Below, one piece after another: positions 38,131 to 47,720 of a stretch of DNA of 64,000 nucleotides. Position numbers and translations under genes: made by a program. The stretch is from NCBI GenBank assembly GCA_039794405.1, contig JBDIVL010000003.1:62001-126000 (forward strand). Reading direction: 5' to 3'. This DNA comes from JBDIVL01 sp039794405 (lineage in GTDB: Bacteria; Planctomycetota; Brocadiia; Brocadiales; Brocadiaceae). How positions within the stretch are numbered: position 1 is the stretch's first letter; each line of letters begins with the position of its first letter. The notes below the pieces were generated by a model. The model saw only the letters and a program-made list of their open reading frames with translations. It searched no databases and was not told the origin of the DNA.

Positions 38131-38787
38131 AGTATTCTTCCCCTTATACGAGATTTTCTTAAGTTATTAAGACCATCCTGCCCCCCCTCCTTCGTAAGGA
38201 GATGACAAGGGCGGAGATCTTCAATCTAGTTTGAACAATTACCGGATAAGTGCATTTCTTCATTAAAGAATCATCGAATTTAATACGCTATGCACGAACG
38301 AAACTGTCTGTAGCAGATGAGTTTCGTATGGGACACTTTAGGTGATTTTCCGTTTTACAAAACACTTCGGTTTCATAACGATTGGGATAGAGAGGCAGCG
38401 ATAGTTCCCTATACACGTTGCATATTCCTCCTTTCATACTGGTACTTACAAATTCCTTGCAGACAGATCTTTTATCCTTCAAAATTCTTCCTCCTTATTA
38501 TCTTTACCAATGAATCAAGTTTTAAAAGTAACCGATATTGTATAAGCAATCGGCTATCAGCGGTCAGATGTAGGGGCATATTGCAATACGCCCCTACATG
38601 CCCGATAGCTGACTGTTGACAGATGATGACTCATGATCTCTTGTACCGGTCTGAGGTTTCGCCTCGCTAGCGTTATTCTAAAAGCAATATTCTGGTATGA
38701 GTCAGCGTATTCAAGAAATCACTGTGCTTACCGGCAAAATTTTATCGACGTTTAGATGCTTAGCGGCCTAAATTTGTACGCCTCACG
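38131..38787 (+). other. Intergenic region
   Basis: No gene recognised. A hairpin TGTAGGGGCA...GCCCCTACA lies near 38567-38602, and a dispersed tag (CGGTCTGAGGTTTCGCCTCG) near 38650 resembles sequences at 13664 and 43898. Confidence 0.45.
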
Positions 38788-39156
38788 CTACTGCTCTTCC
38801 CATAATCTCTCCAGAGTCAATTCCAGTTCTTCAATATTTATAGGCTTAGTCAGGTAATCATCTGCGCCGAGTTTCATCGCTTCCACAGCAGTTTTCACGG
38901 AACTACAGGCAGTAACAACTACGATTGCCACGGGTTTATCCCTTTTTCTTATTTCATGTATTAGGGTTAATCCCCCCATTCCTGGCAGATCCATATCTGT
39001 TACGATAATATCAAACTTTTCCTCCGACAGGAGATTTAAAGCCTCATGGGCGGACAGAACACCAGCCACAGAATAACCGTCACCTGCCAATATCTTTGTT
39101 AGTCCACTTAGTGCATTTTTATCATCATCTACCAGCAGCAATCTTGGCTTTGTCAT
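38788..39156 (-). CDS. Stand-alone response-regulator receiver
   Basis: 122 residues from MTKPRLLLVDDD; an in-frame ATG three codons earlier is also possible. Receiver residues: DDD near 10-12, the phospho-acceptor D54 in VTDMDLPGMGG, T/S in VVTACSS and K in YLTKP. It is strikingly similar to the receiver of the NtrC-type regulator at 42157-43503, including the first 16 residues, but ends right after ERLWEEQ where that protein continues into its AAA+ linker. It is followed upstream by bacteriohemerythrin, 27 bases apart, in one likely operon. Confidence 0.88.
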   Translation of the reverse strand: MTKPRLLLVDDDKNALSGLTKILAGDGYSVAGVLSAHEALNLLSEEKFDIIVTDMDLPGMGGLTLIHEIRKRDKPVAIVVVTACSSVKTAVEAMKLGADDYLTKPINIEELELTLERLWEEQ

Positions 39157-39183
39157 AAAAATCATTTCACAAGAAAAATCTGT

Positions 39184-39594
39184 TTATTGATGGCCTGCAT
39201 TTTTCAGAAACATACCAAATTTTTTATCTTCGTTTGTTATATGGTTTGTCAACCAGTCACACAACTGCCGCTGGGTTTTTATTACGAGATGAGAGGTAGC
39301 ACCATCTGCTTCAAATTCTTTTTTTAAGGTAGAAAAATCCTTGATAAATTGAGTATGCTCTGTCTTCTGCTTTGAATAACCACCGTAGTTATATTTCGTC
39401 ATCAAGGCCTCTTCCGCTCCGAAGTGTTTCACGACATAATCAGCTAAATACGTAAGTACCTTACCGACCTCATCCTTTCCTTTACCCTGTCCCATTGCAG
39501 TCAGGAGATCACCTACCCTGGTAAAAATTCCTTTATGCTGGGTATCGACCAAATCTATACCTATTGACAAATCATCACTCCATTTTGTTGCCAT
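39184..39594 (-). CDS. Bacteriohemerythrin
   Basis: 136 residues. Di-iron ligands are visible: H20, H57 and E61 (HFGAE), H80, H118 and D123 (HITNED), with the hallmark IDLVDTQHKGIF. AAGGAAGGA precedes ATG 39594. The family binds O2 (or NO) reversibly, for storage, delivery or sensing. It is transcribed ahead of the receiver gene, so it may feed a signalling pathway. The fit with an oxygen-sensitive metabolism is an inference. Confidence 0.9.
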   Translation of the reverse strand: MATKWSDDLSIGIDLVDTQHKGIFTRVGDLLTAMGQGKGKDEVGKVLTYLADYVVKHFGAEEALMTKYNYGGYSKQKTEHTQFIKDFSTLKKEFEADGATSHLVIKTQRQLCDWLTNHITNEDKKFGMFLKNAGHQ

Positions 39595-40115
39595 ATCTTA
39601 TCCTTCCTTGTAGAATTATTTCCATTTTATAAAAGGTTCCTAATGGCCTACCTGCCTGGATGAAACAAACCCCCTGGTTTTTCAAAAACATATCGAATTT
39701 TTATCTTTCTTTAAAACCATTAACAACTGTTGTACCAATAAGCATCCAATCTCTCATAGAATTAATATATGTACTTGGAGTTTCATAGCTTAGACGAATG
39801 AAAATGAATTTTCCCATTTGATAAAACATTCACAGAAAGAATTGAGAATGATGTTTTTCGCGAAAATTTTGCAAAAAACGGGGCGCAGGAGCAAAAAAAA
39901 ATGAAAAAATTTCGGTTCTGTTTATCATCATTAACAAACACTTTTCATCGGTCTGAAGTACTGCTACTTTCGTGGCTTAACACATTCCGGCGTACTTTAG
40001 TAACACCAGTAGTTCAATGGGCTTATAAATAGCAAAATCAGGTATAACGTTACAGCCGGTGTTTGTCCGTCTTTTTAGCAGCTTGATAGCCTCTATACCA
40101 CTGGCAGACAGGTAA
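39595..40115 (+). other. Intergenic region
   Basis: No gene seen. Around 39890-39970 there are A-runs and a copy of the ATCGGTCTGAAG tag. Further decayed receiver sequence may extend to about 40060. Confidence 0.35.
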
Positions 40116-40190
40116 TCAGGTACTCTTTCTTACGAGGAATGATCTTAAAAAGTCATATGTTTCAGGTTTATCATCTACTACCAGGATATG
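40116..40190 (-). pseudogene. Response-regulator receiver fragment
   Basis: 24 codons reading HILVVDDKPETYDFLRSFLV, the start of a receiver domain, end at a TGA. Later codons are scrambled. Possibly a third decayed relative of the two receivers nearby. Confidence 0.45.
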
Positions 40191-40299
40191 GCACTTGTGG
40201 ACAGGTATTTTTTCAAGCATGTGAGACGATGTTATGTCTGGTGATTGTCTCATTATTGGTATTTCCAGTCAAGCCTCATGAAGCCCAAAAAGTATTTTC

Positions 40300-40763
40300 G
40301 GTGGTGATAGTACAAAAGGTGATGGCAACAATTTGTTTAAATTTCAAATTGGGGCCGGATCGAATATCTCAAGTGATTTGTTGAAGTTTGATCTGTTGAA
40401 TGATTCAAATGTTTCATTGGGTACCAATAATACTGAATTTAGTATATAAAACTAAATTTGACGGCTAGTGCTACAAATGTTACTTCAATAGGCGGAATAA
40501 ACGTATTGGGGAGTTTTGCTGCCGCAGGTTTTACAAACGCCCTTGACGGAACCGTAACCATTTGTTTTTTTGCTGATGTATCGAAAGCATTAAATTATAT
40601 AGGTGTAACAATCAGCAGGTTAACCTATCAGGAAAATAGCCTTATGGTAAGCAAGGCGAGCATCGGATCCACACGGAGCCGGATTGAAGATGTACATATG
40701 GCAGAAGAACAACTTGTTGATGCAAAACTTCAGATACTGCAACAGACCGCCGCAATAACGTAG
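40300..40763 (+). pseudogene. Flagellin gene remnant
   Basis: Two frames together give flagellin text. The first reads GGDSTKGDGNNLFKFQIGAG..., ending at a stop near 40449. The second runs from about 40458 to 40763 and closes with SRIEDVHMAEEQLVDAKLQI and LQQTAAIT, the classic flagellin C-terminal D0 helix (RIxDxDMAEE...LQQ). The N-terminal D0/D1 region is absent, so no filament protein can be made. Confidence 0.8.
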
Positions 40764-40890
40764 TGCGGCGGTATTCTCAAAACGAGTGATTGCTAAGCTT
40801 GAAAAGCCTCTCACATAGCAATATTCAGATGTTTCTTCTTTTAAAATCTCCTTATCTTCCGTTAAATTATCAACAAACAACAACCTTGGC

Positions 40891-41088
40891 CTATGTTTTG
40901 TATTTTATATACTGTGTAGGGCAGAGATATGCTGCCTGCTTGATGCCTTCAGTAAAAGAAGCGATATTAGCACCTTGTTTAACCTGCGGACCTACGCCTG
41001 CTACAAATTCAAAAGCCCCTGATGCCTCTTCAATGCACATCGTACATTTAACACAATCACCTTCAAACCAAACAGTTTCTATCCTCAT
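40891..41088 (-). CDS. Ferredoxin, single 4Fe-4S type
   Basis: 65 residues from MRIETVWF; GGAGGAAA precedes this ATG, so the longer in-frame start at 41118 is rejected. Cysteines C12, C15, C18 (CVKCTMC) and a later C56 followed by Pro form the monocluster pattern CxxCxxC...CP. It is a small soluble electron carrier. The protoglobin gene lies 101 bases upstream on the same strand. Whether the two act together is not known. Confidence 0.82.
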   Translation of the reverse strand: MRIETVWFEGDCVKCTMCIEEASGAFEFVAGVGPQVKQGANIASFTEGIKQAAYLCPTQYIKYKT

Positions 41089-41189
41089 AATAATCAATTT
41101 CCTCCTCAATAAATTCAAAAAGTGAATAGTTAATAGAGGATAAAATACCCCCCCTACTAACTATTCACTAACTTATTCACTGTCTACCA

Positions 41190-41846
41190 TTACATCCAGG
41201 GAGCAAAATAATCAATGTGATAAACATCGATAATTAACCAGAAAAGTTTTGTCCATGCAGAGGTAATTCTCTGCAACTTTTCTGGCTCGTTCCTTAAAGT
41301 TTCGGCCAGAAAGTTAAATAAATACTGGTGGATGTAGCCCCAGAGCGCAATGTTTAGCCTTACTGGTATATACAGATCTTCAAAACCGAAGATCGGTACA
41401 TGTACGGCGCCAACCCAGCGAACAAAATTCCAAAACTCTTCGTCCCATTTACATTCCAGGATCTTCAGGATAAACCTCCGCTGCCTCGCCCTCCGAATAG
41501 TGACATACTCTTTAGAAATCTTCCCAGTTTCATCCCTAAACCATTTTGACAGCCAGGGGTCGTTGATAAGCTTTTCCCAATAAATATGATCAAGGATTGC
41601 CTCCAATTTCGGCGCTAAAATCTCTTTTGATTCCCTGATTGCTTCTGTGTCTTTATCTGTGAAGTTTACACATTGGGACATATACTCATAACGCTTCATA
41701 ATATCGAGACTGGTATCCCGATAAAGATTCCATGATTTATTAAATTCGGGGATATCCAGAACAGAATTACGTTTACCAGCAGGAACCTTCTTCTCTGCTT
41801 CCATCGGAAACATCTTCATATAAGCATTCGCCATAACTGAACTCAT
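41190..41846 (-). CDS. Protoglobin-family heme protein
   Basis: 218 residues. The globin core spans about 35-215. The proximal heme ligand is predicted to be H149 in WVGAVHVPIFGFEDLYIPV, which follows the protoglobin pattern VHxxIG...W/YIxxY. No signalling domain is attached, so it is a free globin binding O2, NO or CO. GAGGAGAAATGG precedes ATG 41846. The ferredoxin gene downstream could share the transcript. Confidence 0.75.
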   Translation of the reverse strand: MSSVMANAYMKMFPMEAEKKVPAGKRNSVLDIPEFNKSWNLYRDTSLDIMKRYEYMSQCVNFTDKDTEAIRESKEILAPKLEAILDHIYWEKLINDPWLSKWFRDETGKISKEYVTIRRARQRRFILKILECKWDEEFWNFVRWVGAVHVPIFGFEDLYIPVRLNIALWGYIHQYLFNFLAETLRNEPEKLQRITSAWTKLFWLIIDVYHIDYFAPWM

Positions 41847-42156
41847 CTACCATTTCTCCTCGTGAAAAAGTTGAAAATCCTGTACACTGCCATTTTGCTA
41901 TTAATGTTTACCTTGCAAGGTTAGGAACGGCTTTATAACAGCCAAACCGCTTGTCATATAAACAACTAACGTACCAGAGACAGTCTCAACAATGTGCTGT
42001 TGGATGTAAGTACTTACAACAATGAAGTTTAAAAAATAAATTTGTTTTTCTTGCAGAAGAAACAGGACGAGGAGAAAAGGATTTTAAAATGTTTTTCTGG
42101 AAAATTTTGCGGAAAATATAGATGTGTTATGTAAAAGTGGTCGAAAATATTTCGTT
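41847..42156 (+). other. Intergenic region
   Basis: 310 bases without a gene. The protoglobin promoter should lie here. An imperfect palindrome CAAGGTTAGGAACGGCTTTA...CAAACCGCTTG sits near 41917-41957. Confidence 0.35.
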
Positions 42157-43503
42157 TTAACCCCACTCCTTTACTTTATATTCAATTTTTCTGGTGGATA
42201 TCCCTAACATTTTTGCAGCATCGCTTTTACTGCCGTGGGTCATTTGAAGCGTTTTCAAAATAATCTCTTTTTCAGCTTCTTTTAATGAAGTTCCCATAGG
42301 AATCTTTATTGCCGGTATATCTCCTTTATATTGGACAATATTTCCCGGCAGGTGTTCTTCGGTAATCATAGTGCCTTTACAAAGCACAATTGCCCTTTCA
42401 ATAATATTCTCCAGTTCCCTCACATTGCCTTGCCAGTGGTAGGTGCAAAGGGCTTCCATCGTCTGGGGAGTAAACCCATGAATTTCCTTCTTATATTTCT
42501 TTGCATATTTCACGACAAAAAAATGAGAAAGGACGGGGATATCCTCCTTCCTTTCCCTTAACGGTGGTAAATGGATAGTAATAACATTTAATCGATAAAA
42601 TAAATCTTCCCGAAATCTTCCTTCTGCAACTTCTTTCTCAAGGTTTCGGTTGGTTGCTGCAATCAGCCGGACATCTACTTTTATGGTCTTTTCCCCGCCA
42701 ACACGTTCGAACTCACCTTTCTCCAAAATCCGGAGCAGTTTGACCTGCACCTTGAGGCTCATCTCACCCACTTCATCCAAAAAAATGGTACCGCCATCGG
42801 CTAATTCGAACCGTCCTTTTCGTGATTGAATTGCACCGGTAAAGGCACCCTTTTCATGGCCAAAGAGTTCACTCTCCAGCACACCTTCTGATAAGGCAGC
42901 GCAATGTAAAGCGATAAAAGGCATGCATGCCCTGTCACTTCGATAATGGAGTGCGTTAGCAACCAGCTCTTTTCCAGTTCCTGTTTCCCCCAGGATTAAG
43001 ATTGAAGCCGTACTGGGGGCTACATCCTCTATCATTTTAAATATACCATGCATCTGTGGGGTACCACCGACAAGTTCTGAAAATTTATACTTATCCTTCA
43101 GTTTCTCCTTGAGTAATTGGTTTTGAACCACCAACTGTTGTTTTTCCCACAATTTTTCCAGCACCAGCTCTAATTCTTCAATATCCACCGGTTTCGTTAA
43201 GTAATCATCCGCTCCGCATTTAATGGCATCCACGGCTGTTTTAATGGAACTGTAGGCCGTAATCAATACAATCGCTAAAGAGCCATCCTTTTTTTTCGCT
43301 TCATGGATCAGGTTTAATCCCCCCATCCCCGGCAATTTCATATCTGTTATGATGATGTCAAATTTCTTCTTAGATAAGAGATTCAATGCTTCATAACCAG
43401 AGGGGACGCCGGAAACGGCATATCCATCACTTGCCAGTATTTTTACTAATCCATCAAGTGCATTTTTATCGTCGTCAACGAGTAATAATCTTGGTTTCGT
43501 CAT
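42157..43503 (-). CDS. NtrC-type sigma-54-dependent response regulator
   Basis: 448 residues. Receiver 1-120 (D54 in ITDMKLPGMGG), sigma-54 AAA+ domain about 140-375 with GETGTGKE (Walker A), GAFTGA (sigma-54 contact loop) and the Walker B stretch GGTIFLDE, and a C-terminal Fis-type helix (SKSDAAKMLGISTRKIEYKV). It activates sigma-54 promoters when phosphorylated. The histidine kinase at 43928-45022, same strand and immediately upstream, is its probable partner. Target genes are not evident in the window. Confidence 0.93.
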   Translation of the reverse strand: MTKPRLLLVDDDKNALDGLVKILASDGYAVSGVPSGYEALNLLSKKKFDIIITDMKLPGMGGLNLIHEAKKKDGSLAIVLITAYSSIKTAVDAIKCGADDYLTKPVDIEELELVLEKLWEKQQLVVQNQLLKEKLKDKYKFSELVGGTPQMHGIFKMIEDVAPSTASILILGETGTGKELVANALHYRSDRACMPFIALHCAALSEGVLESELFGHEKGAFTGAIQSRKGRFELADGGTIFLDEVGEMSLKVQVKLLRILEKGEFERVGGEKTIKVDVRLIAATNRNLEKEVAEGRFREDLFYRLNVITIHLPPLRERKEDIPVLSHFFVVKYAKKYKKEIHGFTPQTMEALCTYHWQGNVRELENIIERAIVLCKGTMITEEHLPGNIVQYKGDIPAIKIPMGTSLKEAEKEIILKTLQMTHGSKSDAAKMLGISTRKIEYKVKEWG

Positions 43504-43927
43504 CTTGTTTTAAATTGGACCTTTCGGCAACTTTCCGTGCTGATATACCTATGATAATTTATGTAGGATGGGTGAATCGTTATCGCACCCATCAGAAAAA
43601 ATTGTTGATGGGCTTTGCTTGACCCATCCTGTTCTTTGAGATGTCCATAAATGAACTTATCACTACCGGCAAACTTATATTTTGGGATTGTCTAAAAAGG
43701 TACAAAATCGATTTTTTTCATACAACATGTAGGGCGTATTGTAATACGTTCCTGCAAATTTGGACAACCCCGTGCTACCCTTTTAGCGTTAAAATCCTCA
43801 ATATATCCTGAACCGAAATATTGTTCGGTTTCATCCTTTGGATACTATAAGTGGCTAATTAATCAACCATCCAATTAAACTTGCATCCTGCTTTTCATCC
43901 GTTTTGAGGTTTTTGCCTTGCTGGTTA
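43504..43927 (+). other. Intergenic region with repeats
   Basis: It separates the kinase and regulator genes. It contains R5 copy 2 (43684-43771) and a partial R1 (about 43800-43850, TGTTCGGTTTCATCCTTTGG). No gene seen. Confidence 0.5.
43684..43771. repeat. Element R5, copy 2
   Basis: Ends GGGATTGTCTAAAAAGGTA and TTTGGACAACCCC mirror each other and match the R5 ends at 34904-35043. Confidence 0.65.
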
Positions 43928-45022
43928 TTAGCGTACCGGTATTGCAACAACAAATTTAGTTCCCTGGGATGATGGTTCCAGCCTTATTGTGCCTCCATGG
44001 GCATGGATAATATTTTGAGCAAAGGAAAGTCCTATTCCGGTACCTCCATCCTTGGTGGTATAAAACAAATTGAATATCTTATCTTTAATCTCATCTGGAA
44101 TTCCTATCCCTGTATCCTGGCAGGAGATGAATATTTCATACTCGTTCCGTTCCGTACGAACATATAACTTCCCCCCATCCGGCATTGCCTCAATACCGTT
44201 AATAAAAATATTTAAAATTGCTTGCTTTATCTTATCCTTGTCTACGCTTATTTTGGGTAGTTCACACGCCGTGTCTAATTCTACCTGAATACCATGTAAT
44301 TGTGCCTGAGGTATGATCAATGAGACAACTTCCTTGAGTATTTCCCTTACATCAATACGGCTTTTGTTAAGTTCTCCTGTCCTGGAAAAGTGCAGACATT
44401 CTCCGACAAATTCACTTAAACGGTTAAGTTCTTTACGGACTATGAATGCGATCTCAAGTAATCCTTCTTTTGATTTATCGCTTATTTTGTATATTTTCTG
44501 TATTTCACGCTCTAACACTAGCATCTGGAGGTTCATGGCATTCAATGGATTTTTAATCTCATGTGCCAGTTCGGCGGCAAATGAACCCAACGTAGATAAG
44601 GTTTTAGACCTAAGGACTTCGTCTGAAAATCTTTTTCTTTCCGTTATATTCTCTAAAATAGAGATAATATGGGTTACCTTTCCTTCTGTGTCTTTGATAG
44701 CCGACACACTTGCTTCTACCCACAATACACTTCCATCACCCCGTTTAATCAGGAGTTCCCTCGAACCCTGAGAAAATTTTCCCTGAAATACGTCCATGCC
44801 AGGGCAAAATTTTTCCGTTAAACACATACCGGTAGAAGTATGGCATTGGAAGATCTCACCGCAGTCTTTACCGATAATCTTCTCTCTTGGCCATTTTGTA
44901 ATCTCCTCACATGCCCGATTAAAAAACAGCACATTCCTGTTACTATCCTGGATCATAATCCCTTTGCTTGCACAGTCCAGGGCCTGGTGAAACATTTGAA
45001 TTATTGTATCAATATTTCTCAT
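43928..45022 (-). CDS. PAS histidine kinase, probable partner of the NtrC-type regulator
   Basis: 364 residues from MRNIDTIIQM; a TTG eight codons earlier is possible. PAS domain about 10-125 (GIMIQDSNRNVLFFNRACEE), HisKA with His in ELAHEIKNPLNAM, and HATPase_c with NIFINGIEAM, DTGIGIP and GGTGIGLS. The PAS core carries cysteines in FQCHTSTGMCLTEKFCPGMD, a CHTxxGxC pattern that could bind a metal or cluster. No membrane segment, so it is a cytoplasmic sensor. It precedes the NtrC-type gene on the same strand with a repeat-filled gap of about 420 bases. Confidence 0.88.
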   Translation of the reverse strand: MRNIDTIIQMFHQALDCASKGIMIQDSNRNVLFFNRACEEITKWPREKIIGKDCGEIFQCHTSTGMCLTEKFCPGMDVFQGKFSQGSRELLIKRGDGSVLWVEASVSAIKDTEGKVTHIISILENITERKRFSDEVLRSKTLSTLGSFAAELAHEIKNPLNAMNLQMLVLEREIQKIYKISDKSKEGLLEIAFIVRKELNRLSEFVGECLHFSRTGELNKSRIDVREILKEVVSLIIPQAQLHGIQVELDTACELPKISVDKDKIKQAILNIFINGIEAMPDGGKLYVRTERNEYEIFISCQDTGIGIPDEIKDKIFNLFYTTKDGGTGIGLSFAQNIIHAHGGTIRLEPSSQGTKFVVAIPVR

Positions 45023-45046
45023 GGTTGTTTTAGCTAAGATTATCAA

Positions 45047-45469
45047 AATTTCAATAAAAGTAAATGCTTTTTATGATTTTACCAAAAGCAATTAATTTGA
45101 TTTGCTGTTTTTGTCTTTCAATTTTGATTTTTACCTCCAATACTATAACCAGTACGAGCCGGAAGAGCCGAAATCCGAGTTGTATGGGAAAAAAGTTTTT
45201 ACTGTAAATGATATTCAGCCATTCAACCCACTATTTTTGCTAAAAATATCGAATTCTTTTGGAAAGATATTAGCGTGAAAGCAACTTCATTGCGGGGTTA
45301 TTTATGGAACGGGATTAGCTAATAAAACGCTTGACACATTTGTTCTCTATTCGTTAATATATTTATTCGCTGATAACAAAAATTTTTATATAATCATGGA
45401 ATTATTTAATAACTTTAGGTATTCCTGGAGTAACTAATCTTACCATGGATTCAAAGAAAGGGCAAAAGT
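45047..45469 (+). other. Divergent promoter region
   Basis: No gene recognised between the minus-strand kinase and gltX. The final 120 bases are A+T-rich and likely hold the promoter of the gltX operon. Confidence 0.4.
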
Positions 45470-46807
45470 TTGAGTTCAAACGTTAAGGTCCGCTTTGCAC
45501 CTAGCCCCACCGGTTATCTCCATATTGGAGGTGCAAGAACGGCTCTTTATAATTGGTTGTTTGCAAGGCATGCGGGAGGCGTTTTTCTTCTACGCATAGA
45601 GGATACTGACCGGCAACGCTCTACCGAAGAAGCAACCCAGGCTATTCTCGACAGCTTGAAATGGCTTGGACTTAATTGGGATGAAGGCCCATACTTCCAA
45701 AGTCAACGATTATCGATTTACAAACGATATGCAGAAACATTAGTAAACCAGGGAAAGGCTTTTTACGATACCGATACGGAAGGACGCAGGGCTGTTCGGT
45801 TTAAAATGCTTGATGGTGTAACAGAGGTTAATGATCTTATCCATGGTACCATTGCCTTCGATACCTCCCTTATTGAAGATTTCATCATACTTAAGGCTGA
45901 TGGTTTTCCGACTTATAATTTCGCTTGTGTAATAGATGACGCTGAAATGGGGATTACTCATATTGTTCGAGGGGACGACCATATTTCAAATACCCCGAAA
46001 CAAATGGCCCTTTATCATGCTTTTGGATTTACCATGCCGGAATTTGCTCATATCCCAATGATCCTTGGAGAGGATGGTACTCGATTAAGTAAACGTCACG
46101 GAGCAACCTCTGTTACTGAATATCGGGACAGAGGTTATTTACCACAGGCATTAACAAATTTTCTTGCACTTCTCGGGTGGTCGCCTGGAAACGATCAGGA
46201 GATCATGTCGATCCAGGAGATGATTGAGAAATTTACCTTAAAACGGGTAAACAAGACCAGTGCCCAATTCAATAATACAAAATTGGATTGGATGAACGGC
46301 CAATATATAAAAAATACTCCCGTTGAGCGTTTGGTTCCCGATGTTAAGGCTTTTTTTGAAAATCGGGGTATCGATATATCGAAAATCTCAACTGAATGGC
46401 TGACCAATTTCGTGAAATTATACCACGAACGGTTCAAGACCTTTCAAGACTTAGTCAACCAGACGATGTTCTTTTTTGCTGATACTATAGAGTATGACCC
46501 CGCCGCTGTTGATAAATTTCTTAAGAAAAACGGGATTATAGAGTTACTGAAAGAAGTACATTCTGCCCTTGCTCAACAAGGTGATTTTGATAAGGTGCAT
46601 CTGGAGGATTGTCTGCGAACACTAACGGGAAAGATCGGTATAGGTTTTTCTAAACTTGCCCAACCCCTGAGAGTGGCTATTACCGGGAAAAGTGTAAGTG
46701 CGGGTATTTTTGAGACAATGGAACTTCTCGGGAAAGAAAATTCGTTAAAAAGACTCGGATATACAATAAAGAACTTATCTGAAACTTCGGAAACAATTGC
46801 GTTGTAG
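45470..46807 (+). CDS. gltX: Glutamyl-tRNA synthetase
   Basis: 445 residues from a TTG start; GAAAGGGCA lies about 8 bases upstream and the family N-terminus VRFAPSPTGYLHIGGARTAL begins at once, so no earlier start is needed. Class I signatures are HIGG and LSKRHG (KMSKS equivalent), followed by a helical anticodon-binding end. It is slightly short for the family. It charges tRNA-Glu, possibly tRNA-Gln too if GatCAB is present. First gene of a tight plus-strand run. Confidence 0.94.
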   Translation: MSSNVKVRFAPSPTGYLHIGGARTALYNWLFARHAGGVFLLRIEDTDRQRSTEEATQAILDSLKWLGLNWDEGPYFQSQRLSIYKRYAETLVNQGKAFYDTDTEGRRAVRFKMLDGVTEVNDLIHGTIAFDTSLIEDFIILKADGFPTYNFACVIDDAEMGITHIVRGDDHISNTPKQMALYHAFGFTMPEFAHIPMILGEDGTRLSKRHGATSVTEYRDRGYLPQALTNFLALLGWSPGNDQEIMSIQEMIEKFTLKRVNKTSAQFNNTKLDWMNGQYIKNTPVERLVPDVKAFFENRGIDISKISTEWLTNFVKLYHERFKTFQDLVNQTMFFFADTIEYDPAAVDKFLKKNGIIELLKEVHSALAQQGDFDKVHLEDCLRTLTGKIGIGFSKLAQPLRVAITGKSVSAGIFETMELLGKENSLKRLGYTIKNLSETSETIAL

Positions 46808-46818
46808 AGGAGGTATCT

Positions 46819-47718
46819 ATGCCATTACTTGTTGTTGGATCCATTGCTCTTGACTCTATCGAGACTCCTCACGGAAAGACAGAAGAGTGTTTGGGTGGTT
46901 CAGCAGTATATTTTTCTTATGCCGCACATTTTTTTAGTAATGTTAGACTTGTAGGAGTAGTTGGAAAGGATTTTCCCCATAATTTGAAAAAGATCATTCA
47001 CCAGAAGAAAAATATTGATGCTACCGGAGTACAGGAACTGGAGGGAAAGACCTTCCGATGGAAAGGTGCTTACAAAGGTGATATGAATGTAGCCGAGACG
47101 ATCTCGGTTGAGTTGAATGTTTTCGGAGAATTTAAACCTGTTATTCCGGAAAATTTTAAAGACAGTAAATTTATCTTTTTGGCAAATGGAGGACCGTCAC
47201 TCCAAAAGTCTGTTTTAGATCAAATCCATAGTCCTCATTTTACCGTAGTAGATACGATGAATCACTGGATAAAAGATCAAAGGAACGAATTATTGGAACT
47301 CATAAAAGACGTCGATGCTATTGTACTCAACGACGGAGAAGCAAGGCTTTTGACCCAGGAAACAAACCTTATTAAGGCTGGTAAAATGATATTAAAGCTC
47401 GGTCCAAAATTCGTAATTATTAAAAAGGGAGAGCACGGTTCTATACTGATGTCCGCCAAGGGTTACTTTATTATTCCTGCATATCCAACTGAATATGTTA
47501 AGGATCCGACAGGCGCCGGTGACAGCTTTGCTGGTGGAATGATGGGATATCTGGCAAAAACTCGCGATACAAGCTTGCAGAATTTAAAGAGGGCAATTAT
47601 GTACGGGACAATTGTGGCCTCATTTAATATTGAGGATTTTAGCTTGAATCGTTTTCAACAAATCACCTTTGAGGATATAGAGTCCCGTGTGAGAGAATTT
47701 GAAGAAATGTTGCGCTAA
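46819..47718 (+). CDS. PfkB-family sugar/nucleoside kinase
   Basis: 299 residues with GAGGAGGT before ATG. The N-terminal VGSIALDSIETPHGK and GGSAVYFSYAA substrate loop and the C-terminal PTGAGDSFAGGMMGYLA (anion hole and catalytic Asp) are diagnostic of PfkB kinases. The substrate cannot be told from sequence; ribose, adenosine and fructose kinases are all possible. It begins 11 bases after gltX. Confidence 0.9.
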   Translation: MPLLVVGSIALDSIETPHGKTEECLGGSAVYFSYAAHFFSNVRLVGVVGKDFPHNLKKIIHQKKNIDATGVQELEGKTFRWKGAYKGDMNVAETISVELNVFGEFKPVIPENFKDSKFIFLANGGPSLQKSVLDQIHSPHFTVVDTMNHWIKDQRNELLELIKDVDAIVLNDGEARLLTQETNLIKAGKMILKLGPKFVIIKKGEHGSILMSAKGYFIIPAYPTEYVKDPTGAGDSFAGGMMGYLAKTRDTSLQNLKRAIMYGTIVASFNIEDFSLNRFQQITFEDIESRVREFEEMLR

Positions 47719-47720
47719 GT

